DNA of 64,000 nt from an uncultured Bacteroidota bacterium (GCA_902784865.1 CACZWL010000002.1:62001-126000), one strand, 5' to 3'. Positions 44,183 through 53,552 are shown, counted from the first letter of the stretch. Numbers and translations: made by a program. The notes: generated from the sequence alone by a model not told the origin.

Positions 44183-44232
44183 AAAGAGTCGAAGTATTCA
44201 CCTACCAGATACCTACCAGACACCTACCAGAT
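44183..44232 (+). repeat. ACCTACCAGAY tandem repeat with conserved head
   Basis: GGAAAGAGTCGAAGTATTC followed by three 11-bp units ACCTACCAGAT/C. The head plus first unit is identical to 54170-54198 and 62790-62818. Confidence 0.8.
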
Positions 44233-44278
44233 GCCCTTCGCCCCGACAGCCCCCGTTGACACATTAAACCAATCCTCT

Positions 44279-45007
44279 ATGCAGTCCACATTCAACCTCC
44301 GCCGCTTCGGCCGCCTGGTGCGCCACGACCTGCAGCTCCTCGACCCGCGCTACAGTGTCCAGGGTGCCTCGATGCTCTCCGCCGTGCTCTTCCCCGTGAT
44401 GATGGTGGTGATGCAGACCCTCTTGGGCTACGAGTCCAACGCCGGCAGCCCCTTCTACCGCCTGCTGCTGGCCGTGGGCTTCCCCCTCTTCTGGGGGCTC
44501 AAACTGCCCGCAGACATCTTCTTCCGTGCGGACAAGAAGAACCGCGGCCTGTACTTCGCCCTCCTGCCCGCCTCCAAGTGCGAGAAGTACTGGAGCATGT
44601 TCATCGTCTCGCTTGTCGTCGTCCCCACCGTGTTGACCCTCGGCTCGCTGCTGCTCGACACCCTGCTGGCCCTCTTCCGCATCGGCCCCTGGCAGCAGTT
44701 CGCCTGGCAGATTGAACCCATGCACCGTCCCATCACCCCCTGGATTCCCCGCAACGCCGTCGCCATGCTGCTTTCGGTCATGGCCGCCGCCATCTGGGCA
44801 GGCACTTTCCGCAACAAGGTCGCTTCCGCAGCGGTGTGGATAGCCATCTTAGCCTGGTCGGTCTTCAGCTCCCTGGGGCTTCTGCTCCTATGGGGCGAAA
44901 TGGGCATGGGCGACACGGCGCTGGCCGCATTCTTCGTCGCCCAGTTCCTGCTCTTTGCCCTGATGGCCTTCGTCGGCCGTCGCCGCCTGGACCGACTGGC
45001 ATATTAA
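44279..45007 (+). CDS. ABC-2-type membrane protein 1
   Basis: About 242 residues from ATG 44279; the frame is open further upstream but that part is the ACCTACCAGA repeat. Six hydrophobic segments, N-terminal RRFGRLVRHDLQLLDPRYSVQ amphipathic segment and LPASKCEKYWSMF motif shared with the next protein (IPASKLEKFLSAL). It is a membrane partner of the ATPase. Confidence 0.8.
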   Translation: MQSTFNLRRFGRLVRHDLQLLDPRYSVQGASMLSAVLFPVMMVVMQTLLGYESNAGSPFYRLLLAVGFPLFWGLKLPADIFFRADKKNRGLYFALLPASKCEKYWSMFIVSLVVVPTVLTLGSLLLDTLLALFRIGPWQQFAWQIEPMHRPITPWIPRNAVAMLLSVMAAAIWAGTFRNKVASAAVWIAILAWSVFSSLGLLLLWGEMGMGDTALAAFFVAQFLLFALMAFVGRRRLDRLAY

Positions 45008-45016
45008 GCCCCAATA

Positions 45017-45048
45017 ATTTCAATTTTCAATTTTCAACTTTCACTTTC
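45017..45048 (+). repeat. TTTTCAA tandem microrepeat in spacer
   Basis: TTCAATTTTCAATTTTCAACTTTCACTTTCAC upstream of the second permease. The same sequence type is found inside the coding frame of the TonB receptor at 61206-61238 and 61514-61548. Confidence 0.7.
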
Positions 45049-45053
45049 ACGAT

Positions 45054-45902
45054 ATGAACAACACATTCGATTGGAACCGATTCTGCAAAGTGGTCCACAA
45101 GGACCTCTGCAACCTGTGGCCCACCTTTGGCACCACCATGCTCATCCTCGTCGCCCTGCCTTTCGCGCTGTGGCTCCTCCTGCTCGTGCTGATGCAAGGC
45201 GACTGCATCAACTTTCCGGCCGACGTGCGCCTGATGATTATTGAATTCCTCGCCATGTTCGCCGCCCTGATGGCCCCCTCGCGCCTCTACCGCACGTGGA
45301 ACATTCGCAACGAGGGCATCTACTTCGCCATGATCCCCGCCTCCAAGCTGGAGAAATTCCTCTCCGCCCTGATCTACACCCTCGTCGTCGCCCCCTTGGC
45401 CGTCTACCTCGGCGGACTGGCGCTCGACATGGTGCTCACCGCCGTCCCCGTCGGCTCCTACCACAACTGGATATGGCAGGGTAGCGCCGGGTTCCCCTTC
45501 ACCCTCGACTTCTCCCTCCTGGCCGACCTCGGTGGCGGCGAAGAAGACCAGATCGTGCGCTACTACGGCTCCATGTGGGCCCTCTGTGCGCTGCTGGGGC
45601 ACGTCGGCGGCGTGCTGCTTTTCATGTTCACCAGCACCATCTTCAAGCGCCACAAGGTGCTCCAGACCTTCCTTTGGATGTACCTCATCCAGTTCGTCCT
45701 CACCCTCATCCTCATCCCCGTCTTCATCGCCCTGGCCACCCATGCCGCCGACTTCGCCGAGTGGCTCGCCACCCTCTTCGACCGCTACGACGAGGAATGG
45801 ATCGCCCAGCGCTTCATCATGTTGGTGATAACCACCAACGTGGCCGAGATAGCCCTCTTCGGATGGCTCAGCTGGCGCCGCCTGAACCGCATGGCATACT
45901 AA
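45054..45902 (+). CDS. ABC-2-type membrane protein 2
   Basis: 282 residues, six to seven membrane segments, paralogous to the preceding protein (NRFCKVVHKDLCNLWPTFG, IPASKLEKFLSALIYT). The pair presumably forms a heterodimeric permease with the ATPase at 43308. The last residues end 16 nt before the GntR gene. Confidence 0.82.
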   Translation: MNNTFDWNRFCKVVHKDLCNLWPTFGTTMLILVALPFALWLLLLVLMQGDCINFPADVRLMIIEFLAMFAALMAPSRLYRTWNIRNEGIYFAMIPASKLEKFLSALIYTLVVAPLAVYLGGLALDMVLTAVPVGSYHNWIWQGSAGFPFTLDFSLLADLGGGEEDQIVRYYGSMWALCALLGHVGGVLLFMFTSTIFKRHKVLQTFLWMYLIQFVLTLILIPVFIALATHAADFAEWLATLFDRYDEEWIAQRFIMLVITTNVAEIALFGWLSWRRLNRMAY

Positions 45903-45918
45903 ATAGAAAAACACCGCT

Positions 45919-46263
45919 ATGGACTTTCAGAAACAGAAACCGATATACCTCCAGATAGCCGACCGGCTGATGGAGCAGATACTGGCCGGCGTGGCCGACG
46001 ACCGCATGCCGTCGGTGCGCGAGGTGGCCTCCGCCATGGGCGTCAACCCCAACACCGTGGTGCGCTCCTTCGACCACCTTCAAACCGCCGAGATCATCTA
46101 CAACCGCCGCGGCGTGGGCTACTTCGTCAGCGCCGACGCCCGCCAGCGTATCCTCCAAGCCCAGCGTCGCGAATTCTTCGAGGCCGACCTCCCCGCCATC
46201 CGCCAGCGCCTCAAGGCCCTGGACATCAGTATTGACGAACTTGTAAAACACCTGCAGCAATGA
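45919..46263 (+). CDS. GntR-family regulator, YtrA subfamily
   Basis: 114 residues: an N-terminal winged helix (KPIYLQIADRLMEQILAG, MPSVREVASAMGVNPNTVVRSF, GVGYFV) followed by a short helical tail that is typical of the YtrA group. These repressors control ABC exporters and usually themselves. The palindrome at 40171-40194 is the likely operator; the gene overlaps the following lipoprotein by 4 nt. Confidence 0.9.
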   Translation: MDFQKQKPIYLQIADRLMEQILAGVADDRMPSVREVASAMGVNPNTVVRSFDHLQTAEIIYNRRGVGYFVSADARQRILQAQRREFFEADLPAIRQRLKALDISIDELVKHLQQ

Positions 46264-47195
46264 AAAAGACAATGCTTCTGTTGCTGGCGGCCGTGGGCCT
46301 GCTGGCATCCTGCCACCGCAGTGGCAAAGGCTTCGAGCCGTACAGCGAAGGCCTCACCCCCGACCAGGTGCGCGCCGAGATGAAAGCGGGGGGCTACGAC
46401 TACGCCCTCATAGGCAACCGCGAGGACTGCCAGGTGGTGGTCTATGCCTGGCGCGACAGCGCGCTCTTCCACACCGTGGAGGTCTTCACCACCGACAGCG
46501 CCGGCCGCAGCACACTCGAGCGCGACGAGGTCTACAACGTGGACACCGCCTGGCACTTCCTCCCCCTCAAAGGTGGCAACTGGCGCTTCAAGCACAACCA
46601 CAACTCCTCCCTCGTCTACGGCCTCAAGACCACCCCGCCCAAGGCCGTGGCCGACGGCGTGGCCTTCGACCTCAAGTCCTATATCCTCACCCAGGCGCGG
46701 TGCCTGTTCGTGGCGGCCGACAAGTCGATCGAGACCAAAGACCTCCTCACCCTGCCCGAGGTGCAACCCCTGCTGCAATACGCCATCACCCACTACCTCG
46801 CCGACAGCTACATCAGCGTGGGTGATACCGAAATCGACACCCTTCTTGTCGGCGACGAGGATTGGGGCGAGGAGTGGAGCGAGGAGTGGAGCGAGGAGTG
46901 GGATGCTGACACGGACACCTCGCAGTGCGCCGCCCGCATGGAGGTGCTGGAGCATGCGGCCTACGCCAATGGCTTCAACGTCACAGAGATTCACCACAGC
47001 ACCAACGAAGCCGACTTGCACGACAGCTGCTCTTTCCACGCCGTGCGCTCCTTCGTGCGGCGCGACCGCAAGTGCCGCCGAGCTATGCTGCAGATACAGC
47101 CGGTGGCGCTACGCCTCGGCATGTCGTTCCAAATGCAGCACCACATCGACGACAATGGTCGCCACAGAGGCTGCGAATTCACATGTTATAAGTAG
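46260..47195 (+). CDS. Lipoprotein of unknown function in the YtrA operon
   Basis: 311 residues, lipobox LLASC at about residue 18. The N-terminal half is globular and mixed alpha/beta (LTPDQVRAEMKAGGYDYALI); an acidic insertion EEWSEEWSEEWD is encoded by three copies of a 12-bp repeat (46869-46901); the C-terminal part has several Cys and His (HHSTNEADLHDSC, CRRAML, CEFTCYK). No family recognised. Position at the operon end, coupled to the regulator, suggests a role in the same envelope response. Confidence 0.7.
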   Translation: MKKTMLLLLAAVGLLASCHRSGKGFEPYSEGLTPDQVRAEMKAGGYDYALIGNREDCQVVVYAWRDSALFHTVEVFTTDSAGRSTLERDEVYNVDTAWHFLPLKGGNWRFKHNHNSSLVYGLKTTPPKAVADGVAFDLKSYILTQARCLFVAADKSIETKDLLTLPEVQPLLQYAITHYLADSYISVGDTEIDTLLVGDEDWGEEWSEEWSEEWDADTDTSQCAARMEVLEHAAYANGFNVTEIHHSTNEADLHDSCSFHAVRSFVRRDRKCRRAMLQIQPVALRLGMSFQMQHHIDDNGRHRGCEFTCYK

Positions 47196-47207
47196 GGTAG
47201 GGGGGCG

Positions 47208-47675
47208 TTATGCGTTATTGTCGTCCTCGCCGCCGTGCCGCCGCTTCTTGATGGCTATCTCGATGCCCTTCAGCCCCCAGTTGATAAGGATGATGACTGC
47301 CACGGCTAACAGAGACTCGCGCCACATGCCGTAGCCGCAGAGGCACCCTACGGCCGCCGAGCACCAGATGGTGGCCGCCGACGATAGGCCGTGGATGGTC
47401 AGGCCGTTCTTCATGATGACTCCCGCTCCGAGGAAGCCTATACCCGTGACAACCTGCGACAACACGCGCAGGTTGTCGTTGTTGACGGGGCCTCCCGATA
47501 CCTGCGCTCCCATGATGACGCTCTCCGAGATAAGGATGAAAATGCAGGCACCCACGGCGACAAGCGAGTTGGTGGTGAGGCCCGCCTGGCGCTGCTTGAG
47601 CTCGCGCTGTGTGCCTATGATGATGCCACCCACAAGGGCGCTGGCAAGGCGGAAGATGAATATCTCTAACGGCAT
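47208..47675 (-). CDS. MgtC/SapB family membrane protein
   Basis: 155 residues with four hydrophobic segments and the MgtC patterns GGIIIGTQRELKQRQAGLTTNSLVAVGA and GIGFLGAGVIMKNGLTIHGLSSAATIW. In pathogens MgtC supports growth at low Mg2+ and modulates ATP synthase; the role here is unknown. Confidence 0.88.
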   Translation of the reverse strand: MPLEIFIFRLASALVGGIIIGTQRELKQRQAGLTTNSLVAVGACIFILISESVIMGAQVSGGPVNNDNLRVLSQVVTGIGFLGAGVIMKNGLTIHGLSSAATIWCSAAVGCLCGYGMWRESLLAVAVIILINWGLKGIEIAIKKRRHGGEDDNNA

Positions 47676-47702
47676 ATGTCGGGTGTAGTTAAGAGTTAAG
47701 AG

Positions 47703-48419
47703 TTATGAGTTGTTGCCGGCAAGGACTACGACTATCTCGCCCTTGACTTCCTTCTGCTGGAAGTAGGACAGCACTTCTGCCAGGGTGCCGCGGGCGGTCT
47801 CGGCGTGGAGTTTGCTGATCTCGCGGCTGACGGATACCTGGCGCTCGGCTCCCACCACGGCGATAAGCTCTTCGAGCAACTTCACCAGGCGGTAGGGGCT
47901 TTCGTATATTATCATGGTACGCTCCTCGTCGGCGAGGGTGCGAAGGGCTGTCTGGCGCCCTTTCTTGTGGGGCATGAAGCCGAGGAACGTGAAGCGGTCG
48001 CAGGGCAGCCCGCTGTCGATCAGTGCCGGTACAAAAGCTGTGGCCCCCGGTAGGCATTCCACCTCGATGCCGGCCTTGACGGCTTCGCGCACCAGCAGGA
48101 AGCCCGGGTCGGAGATGCCGGGGGTGCCGGCGTCGGTCACCACCGCCATCGTGCTGCCTGCCGTCAGCCGTTCCACCAGTCCGGAAACGGTCTGGTGCTC
48201 GTTGAAGATATGGTAGCTCTGCAGCGGTGTCTCGATGCCGTAGTGCTGCATCAGCACTCGGCTGGTGCGGGTGTCCTCGGCCAGAATGAGGTCGACCGAA
48301 CGGAGAACCTCGACGCCACGGTAGGTCATGTCGCCGAGGTTCCCAACGGGGGTCGGTACTAGATATAATTTTGAATTCTGAATTTTGAATTTTGAGTTAT
48401 TGTCCTCCATGGCAGTCAA
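47703..48419 (-). CDS. rsmI: 16S rRNA (cytidine1402-2'-O)-methyltransferase RsmI
   Basis: 238 residues. SAM-binding tetrapyrrole-methylase fold with LYLVPTPVGNLGDMTYR, LAEDTRTSRVLMQHY, VTDAGTPGISDPG and FLGFMP. The first 15 or so residues (SKFKIQNSKL) are encoded by an AATTTTGAATTC-like microrepeat (48368-48402) and look like a repeat-derived extension; an alternative start downstream is not obvious. Confidence 0.93.
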   Translation of the reverse strand: MTAMEDNNSKFKIQNSKLYLVPTPVGNLGDMTYRGVEVLRSVDLILAEDTRTSRVLMQHYGIETPLQSYHIFNEHQTVSGLVERLTAGSTMAVVTDAGTPGISDPGFLLVREAVKAGIEVECLPGATAFVPALIDSGLPCDRFTFLGFMPHKKGRQTALRTLADEERTMIIYESPYRLVKLLEELIAVVGAERQVSVSREISKLHAETARGTLAEVLSYFQQKEVKGEIVVVLAGNNS

Positions 48420-48455
48420 TATTCGAAATTCAACATTCGAGATTCGTAGTCGAAG

Positions 48456-49196
48456 TTATTCCTCCTCGTAGTCATCGGGGATCTCCATGTCGTGGTAGAC
48501 ATTGGTGATATCGTCGTCCTCTTCGAGGATACCGATGACTTTCATGACCTTGCGGATGGTGTCGTTGTCCACCTGACGCAGGTTGTTGGGGATGCGTTGC
48601 AGCTCGGCGCTCTCGCACTCGATGCCTTTTTCTTCGAGCATCTTGACCATGTTGCCGAAGTCTTCGTAGGCGGTGTAGAGGGTCAGGTAGTCGTCCTCGA
48701 CCTCCATCTCCTCAAGGCCGCCGTCGATGAGTTCCATCTCCAGTTCCTCGACGTTCATGTCGGCCTTGCGGGGGACGACGAAGACGCCTTTACGGTCGAA
48801 GAGGAAGCTGAGGCTGCCGTTGGTCTCCAGGGTGCCGCCGTTCTTGTTCATGATGGCTTTGACGTTGGCGACGGTGCGGTTGTTGTTGTCAGAAAGGGCC
48901 TCGATGAAGAGGGCGATGCCGTGGCTGACGTGGCACTCGAAGGTGAGTTCCTGCATGGCGGCGGCGTCCTTGTCGTTGGCCTTGTTGATAGAGCGCTGCA
49001 GCGTGTCCTTGGGCATGTTGCAGCCGCGGGCGTTCTGCACAAGCAGGCGCAGACGGGGGTTGCTGTCGGGGTCGGGACCGCCTTCGCGCACGGCGATGGC
49101 TACCTGTTTGAGGATGTTGCTCCACTGTTTGGAGCGCTTGGCATCGGCGGCTCCTTTTGCTCTCTTGATTTTAGACCATTTGTTGTGTCCTGACAT
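48456..49196 (-). CDS. yebC: YebC/PmpR-family transcriptional/translation factor
   Basis: 246 residues with the diagnostic N-terminus MSGHNKWSKIKRAKGAADAKR, then GPDPDSNPRLRLLVQNAR and NMPKDTLQRSINKA. YebC proteins act as transcription regulators or relieve ribosome stalling. An acidic C-terminal tail follows. Confidence 0.95.
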   Translation of the reverse strand: MSGHNKWSKIKRAKGAADAKRSKQWSNILKQVAIAVREGGPDPDSNPRLRLLVQNARGCNMPKDTLQRSINKANDKDAAAMQELTFECHVSHGIALFIEALSDNNNRTVANVKAIMNKNGGTLETNGSLSFLFDRKGVFVVPRKADMNVEELEMELIDGGLEEMEVEDDYLTLYTAYEDFGNMVKMLEEKGIECESAELQRIPNNLRQVDNDTIRKVMKVIGILEEDDDITNVYHDMEIPDDYEEE

Positions 49197-49231
49197 AATA
49201 GATAATGTATTATATTATTAATATTGTTGAT

Positions 49232-49891
49232 TTAGATTTTCCACTGTATGTAGGTTATGGGTTTCCCTTCGGCCAAGAACATGCGCTCGTAGAAGGTCTG
49301 CGTCAGCTTGGCTTCGCCTTCGTAGGGGGTGTTGTACAGGTCGGCCGTAGAGAATAGCACGGTGCACTCCTCGTTGGGCAGTACTTCGTTGAGGGTGTAT
49401 TCGTAGAGTTCCTGCGAATCGGTCTTCAGATGCAGTGTGCTGCCTGTGGCCAGGAAGCGGCGGTAGGTGGCCAGGAAGCGGGGCGACGTGAGGCGCTTGC
49501 CGGGCTTCTTGGGCTGTGGGTCGCAGAAAGTGACCCACACCTCGCTGACCTCTCCTGGGCCGAAGAAGCGGTCAATCAATTCGATGCGTGTGCGTATGAA
49601 GGCCACGTTGGGCAGGGGCTCCTCGATAGCGGTCTTGGCACCACGCCACAGGCGCGCCCCCTTGATGTCGACCCCGATGAAGTTGCGCTCGGGGTGGATG
49701 CGTGCCAGCGCCAGGGTGTAGTCACCCTTGCCGCAGCCCAGCTCAAGGGTGATGGGGTTGTCGTTGCCGAAATGCTCGTGCCAGCGTCCTCGCAGGGCGA
49801 ACCCCTCCTGCTCCAGCTGTTCAAAGCCTACTTGGAAGAGGTTGCCGAAGGTGAGGTTCTCGGCGAAGCGCTTCAGTTTGTGGTGTCCCAT
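49232..49891 (-). CDS. trmB: tRNA (guanine46-N7)-methyltransferase
   Basis: 219 residues: LELGCGKGDYTLALA (SAM-binding), NFIGVDIKGARLWRGAK, VTFCDPQPKKPGKRLTSPRFL and HLKTDSQELYEYTL match TrmB, which makes m7G46 in tRNAs. Typical length. Confidence 0.94.
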   Translation of the reverse strand: MGHHKLKRFAENLTFGNLFQVGFEQLEQEGFALRGRWHEHFGNDNPITLELGCGKGDYTLALARIHPERNFIGVDIKGARLWRGAKTAIEEPLPNVAFIRTRIELIDRFFGPGEVSEVWVTFCDPQPKKPGKRLTSPRFLATYRRFLATGSTLHLKTDSQELYEYTLNEVLPNEECTVLFSTADLYNTPYEGEAKLTQTFYERMFLAEGKPITYIQWKI

Positions 49892-49900
49892 GGGCTGTGG

Positions 49901-52012
49901 TTAGTCGAGTTGTTTGATTACGATGTCGCCGTCATACCAACCCTTGATGTGGTTGTAGAGGGCCTCGGCCTTGGTGCGGGTGGGGGCCGAGCCCATGCTG
50001 ACGTAGAACATCTCGTTCTTCTCGATGATATAGGCGTCGCTGCCCAGTTCGTGCAGGCGGGCGGTCATCTTGGCGGCGGTGCCCTTGTTGAGGTAGAAGC
50101 CGGCAATGATGTCGAAGCCTTGTTTGCTCTTCTTCTCAACGTAGACGTAGACGGGGTCGTCGTCGGGCAGAGCGGTCTTCTTCTGGGGAGCGGCGGCGGG
50201 TTTGGCAGTCTCGGCAGGAGCCGTGGGCTGGGCAGCGGCAGAACGCTCGCCGCCGGGAGTCAGGCCGTACTCGTCGACCACATCCTGCAGCATGCCTTCC
50301 AGCAGTTCGGCATCCATCAGTTCGCCCTGCACGGTGTTGCGAACATCGACGGGGTATTTGCCTCTGAGCCAAGGCTCGACGCTCTGGTAGATGTAGTCTT
50401 CGTAGGGTATGAAGCGCTGCACCGCCATGCGGTTGCCCATCAGTTCTTCCATGCGCTCGTCGGAGTACTGGCGTACGCGGTCCATCATCGGCACGCGGGC
50501 GGAGGGGTAGTCGTTCTCGGCGAGGAAGTTGTTGATATAGTCGGCCATGTTGGCGCAGACCTTGTCGCTGTTGCGCGACATGTCGCGGTCGTTGTAAACG
50601 AGCAGGTCGGTGTTGAAGCTGAACTGGTTGAGCTTGGACAGGTTGAGGTGTTTGCTGGGGCGGTTCAGGTCGTCGAGGACGGCGTGGTTGCCGGTCGATC
50701 GGCCTTTCAGGAACAGGAAGGCGGCAATGCCTGCCAGCAGGAGCAGCAGCAGGAGGAGCAGCCAGAGCCAGCCTTTGCTGCGCTTCTTCTCTTCCTTGTC
50801 GGTTGTGGCTTCGGAGTTCATTGCTTGGGGCTCTTTCCCGGCAGCCTTTGCTTGACGCTTGGCCTCTTTCTTGGCGGCCTTTTCCAGTTTCTTCTCCTCT
50901 TTCAGGCGACGTTCGGCCTCTTTGGCGGCCTCTTTCTCGGCTTTCTCAATCTCTTTCTGTTTTGAGGCTATCAGTCGCTCGTGTTCGCGCTGCGACTCTT
51001 GTTGGGCTTCTTTGAGTTCCGTTATCTCGCTGCCGACGACGGGGGCCATGGGGTCTACTGTGGGCTGTCCCTTGGCGGCTTGGCTGGCGGCCACGGCAGC
51101 CAGTGCGGCAGCGCGTTTCTCGGCTTTCTTGCGGTCTTCTTCCACCTTGCGCTCGGCGCGTATGCGCTCGGCTTCGGCACGCTCTTCGGCGTTGCGCAGC
51201 TCTTCTTCGGCGCGGCGACGCTCCTCGGCTTCGCGGCGTTCGGCGGCTTCGCGGCTCTCTTCGGCCTGGCGCTCGGCGTTGTCGTGGTCTTTCTGTGCGC
51301 GTTTGCGCATCTTGGCGCGCTCTTTTTCGGCCTTGGCTTCGGCTTTCAGGCGGGCCTTTTCGGCTTTGGCTTCGGCTTTGAGGGCGGCTTTCGATTTGGG
51401 TAGTTCGTCGAGTTTCTTGAGGCTTTCCTGCCAGGTGTCGTCCACCAGGGTCTCCTCTTCCTCTTCCTGGTCGTCGTCTTCGTCGACTTCAGGTTCGGGT
51501 TCAGGCTCGGGCATGGGTTTGGGCTCGGGCTTCTGTACCACGGTGACAGCGGGCATGTCGGCATCGAACTGTGCGAAGGGGTCGTCGCTGTTGCTATGGT
51601 CGTAGGTCTTCACCTCTTCGAGGGGTTTCTCGTTGGTGGAACCGGCCTCGATGACGACGCCTTCGGTCATGTTGAATGCGAATCCGCTACCCGATTTGGA
51701 CAGGGTGCCCAGATTACCGAACTGGTGCTCGCCGGTGCGGTTCATTTTGTCCTGCAAGGCGTCGATGTAGTTGTTCCACATCTGCTGTGCCACGTCGTCG
51801 CCCACGCATTCGCGTCCGGCGATGGTCTTCACGATGCTGTTGTCGCCCGTGGTGCTGTCGCTGAATACGATGTTGCGGGTGGCGGGGTAGTAGATGCGGG
51901 TGGCGGCATCGTGGCGTGGGCTTTGCGTCACGCTGTCGAAGGTGCCTATGCCGGGTAGCTCGACTTTCTGTCCTTGTTGGAGTAACTCAACGATGAGATC
52001 GGTAATATTCAT
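49901..52012 (-). CDS. HU-domain/SPOR-domain transmembrane protein
   Basis: 703 residues. N-terminal HU-CCDC81-like repeats (about 1-125), an acidic Pro-Glu region, a long Ala/Glu/Lys/Arg coiled coil (about 195-410), a membrane helix (WLWLLLLLLLLLAGIAAFLFL, about 430-450), and a C-terminal SPOR-type domain (VEKKSKQGFDIIAGFYLNKGTAAKM, about 620-703). SPOR domains bind septal peptidoglycan, while the N-terminal half is cytoplasmic and DNA-binding-like, so it may link chromosome to division site. It overlaps kdsB by 4 nt. Confidence 0.82.
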   Translation of the reverse strand: MNITDLIVELLQQGQKVELPGIGTFDSVTQSPRHDAATRIYYPATRNIVFSDSTTGDNSIVKTIAGRECVGDDVAQQMWNNYIDALQDKMNRTGEHQFGNLGTLSKSGSGFAFNMTEGVVIEAGSTNEKPLEEVKTYDHSNSDDPFAQFDADMPAVTVVQKPEPKPMPEPEPEPEVDEDDDQEEEEETLVDDTWQESLKKLDELPKSKAALKAEAKAEKARLKAEAKAEKERAKMRKRAQKDHDNAERQAEESREAAERREAEERRRAEEELRNAEERAEAERIRAERKVEEDRKKAEKRAAALAAVAASQAAKGQPTVDPMAPVVGSEITELKEAQQESQREHERLIASKQKEIEKAEKEAAKEAERRLKEEKKLEKAAKKEAKRQAKAAGKEPQAMNSEATTDKEEKKRSKGWLWLLLLLLLLLAGIAAFLFLKGRSTGNHAVLDDLNRPSKHLNLSKLNQFSFNTDLLVYNDRDMSRNSDKVCANMADYINNFLAENDYPSARVPMMDRVRQYSDERMEELMGNRMAVQRFIPYEDYIYQSVEPWLRGKYPVDVRNTVQGELMDAELLEGMLQDVVDEYGLTPGGERSAAAQPTAPAETAKPAAAPQKKTALPDDDPVYVYVEKKSKQGFDIIAGFYLNKGTAAKMTARLHELGSDAYIIEKNEMFYVSMGSAPTRTKAEALYNHIKGWYDGDIVIKQLD

Positions 52013-52794
52013 AATGTGTCTATATTTTTCTCTGTTTGATGTTTAAGGCCTTCCTCGGCGAGGCGCAGGTCTTCGGGGGTGTCAATGCCGATGTTGGCGC
52101 AGGGGGTCTCGCAGACGGCTATGCTGTAGCCGGCCTCGAGCCAGCGCAGCTGTTCCAGTTTCTCGCTCTGTTCGAGCCGGCTCTGCGGCAGGGCGCAGAC
52201 TTCGGCCAGCGTCTGGCTGCGGAAGGCATAGATGCCCACATGCTTGTAGTACTGGCCAGCGACGACCCATACCTGCTCCTCGTCGCCGCGGCGGTAGGGG
52301 ATGGGCTGGCGGCTGAAGTAGAGGGCTTTGCCGTTGGCGGCGCATACCACTTTGACGTTGTTGGGCGAGAATAGCTCCTCGCTGCTGGCGATGCGGGTTT
52401 TGAGTGTGGCAATGTCGACCGCGGGGTCGGCAAAACTTCCGACTAGCCGTTGCAGTTGTCCGGGTTGCACGAAGGGTTCGTCGCCCTGCAGGTTGACCAC
52501 CACGTCGTATCTGTCTCCCTGCTGTGCAAGCCGTTGCGCCACCTCGCCGCAGCGGTCGGTGCCGCTGCGATGCTCCGTGGAGGTCATCATGACGCTGCCT
52601 TTGCCGAACGCCTGCTCCACATGGGCGAAGATGCGCTCGTCGTCGGTAGCCACCACGGCGGTGTCGATGCCGGGGGTGGCGGCGGCCACACTGTAGGCGT
52701 AGTCGATAATGGGCCGTCCGCCGAGCAGTGCCAGGGGCTTGCCGGGGAAACGCGTCGAGGCGTAGCGTGCGGGTATGACGGCCAGGGTCCTCAT
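52009..52794 (-). CDS. kdsB: 3-deoxy-manno-octulosonate cytidylyltransferase
   Basis: 261 residues: VIPARYASTRFPGKPLALLGGRP at the N-terminus, TDDERIFAHVE, SGTDRCGEVA, VNLQGDEPFVQP. KdsB activates KDO as CMP-KDO for lipopolysaccharide core synthesis. It overlaps neighbours on both sides by 4 nt. Confidence 0.95.
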   Translation of the reverse strand: MRTLAVIPARYASTRFPGKPLALLGGRPIIDYAYSVAAATPGIDTAVVATDDERIFAHVEQAFGKGSVMMTSTEHRSGTDRCGEVAQRLAQQGDRYDVVVNLQGDEPFVQPGQLQRLVGSFADPAVDIATLKTRIASSEELFSPNNVKVVCAANGKALYFSRQPIPYRRGDEEQVWVVAGQYYKHVGIYAFRSQTLAEVCALPQSRLEQSEKLEQLRWLEAGYSIAVCETPCANIGIDTPEDLRLAEEGLKHQTEKNIDTL

Positions 52795-53426
52795 TGTTCT
52801 TGCGATTCGTCGTTGCCGAAGAGGCTGTTGAACTCGGCGTCGATGCGGTTGATGATTTGTCCGAGGTGCTCGCGGTTCTCCACGAAGTCAAGCTCGTCGG
52901 TGTCCACGGTGAACATCTTGCCCTCGTATTCGGAGGCCCACTGCTCGTAGCGGTTGTTGAGGTTGGTGAGGTAGTCCAGGCGGATGCCGCGTTCGTATTC
53001 GCGGCCGCGCTTCTGGATGTGGCGTATCAGCGTCGGCACGTCGCCGCGCACGTATATGAGCATGTCGGGTTTGGGCAGCAGCGAGTAGGTCATTTCGAAC
53101 AGCTTGGTGTAGGTGGCCAGGTCGCGGCTGTTGAGCAGCCCCATGCTTTGCAGGTTGGGGGCGAAGATGTAGGCGTCGTCGTAGAGTGACCGGTCGCGGA
53201 TGAAACTTTCGCCCGTCTCGGCCAGCTCGGCCAGCTGCTTGATGTTGGCATACAGCGAGTGGACCATCATGTTGAACGACCACCGGCGCATGTCTTCATA
53301 GAAACTGTTCAGGTACGGATTCTCCTCCGTGGGTCCGTAGACTGCACGGTAGCCATAATGCCTCGACAGCAGCTTGGTCAGCTCTGTCTTTCCGGCGCCT
53401 ATATTTCCCGCTATTGCTATCTGCAT
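52791..53426 (-). CDS. Deoxynucleoside kinase
   Basis: 211 residues, dNK/dCK-type: P-loop IAGNIGAGKTELT, catalytic-region DRSLYDDAYIFA and an RGREYERGIRLDYL lid. It phosphorylates a deoxynucleoside (dA/dG/dC or thymidine) for salvage. First gene of a minus-strand run that includes kdsB, the SPOR protein, trmB and yebC. Confidence 0.9.
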   Translation of the reverse strand: MQIAIAGNIGAGKTELTKLLSRHYGYRAVYGPTEENPYLNSFYEDMRRWSFNMMVHSLYANIKQLAELAETGESFIRDRSLYDDAYIFAPNLQSMGLLNSRDLATYTKLFEMTYSLLPKPDMLIYVRGDVPTLIRHIQKRGREYERGIRLDYLTNLNNRYEQWASEYEGKMFTVDTDELDFVENREHLGQIINRIDAEFNSLFGNDESQEQ

Positions 53427-53507
53427 ACACTTGTTTTCGTGCCCTCCGTTTCTGCTTTCTTTTTGATACAGAACAGGATGGCGTGATTCAACCTTTATTT
53501 TTAAGTG

Positions 53508-53516
53508 GCAAATATA
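53508..53516 (-). promoter_or_regulatory. Promoter -7 element of the dNK-kdsB run
   Basis: The minus strand reads TATATTTGC, about 82 nt before the kinase start; -33 box not clear in the A/T-rich upstream. Confidence 0.55.
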
Positions 53517-53552
53517 CGCCTTTTTTTTGAATTATAATAAAAAACTTTTCTT

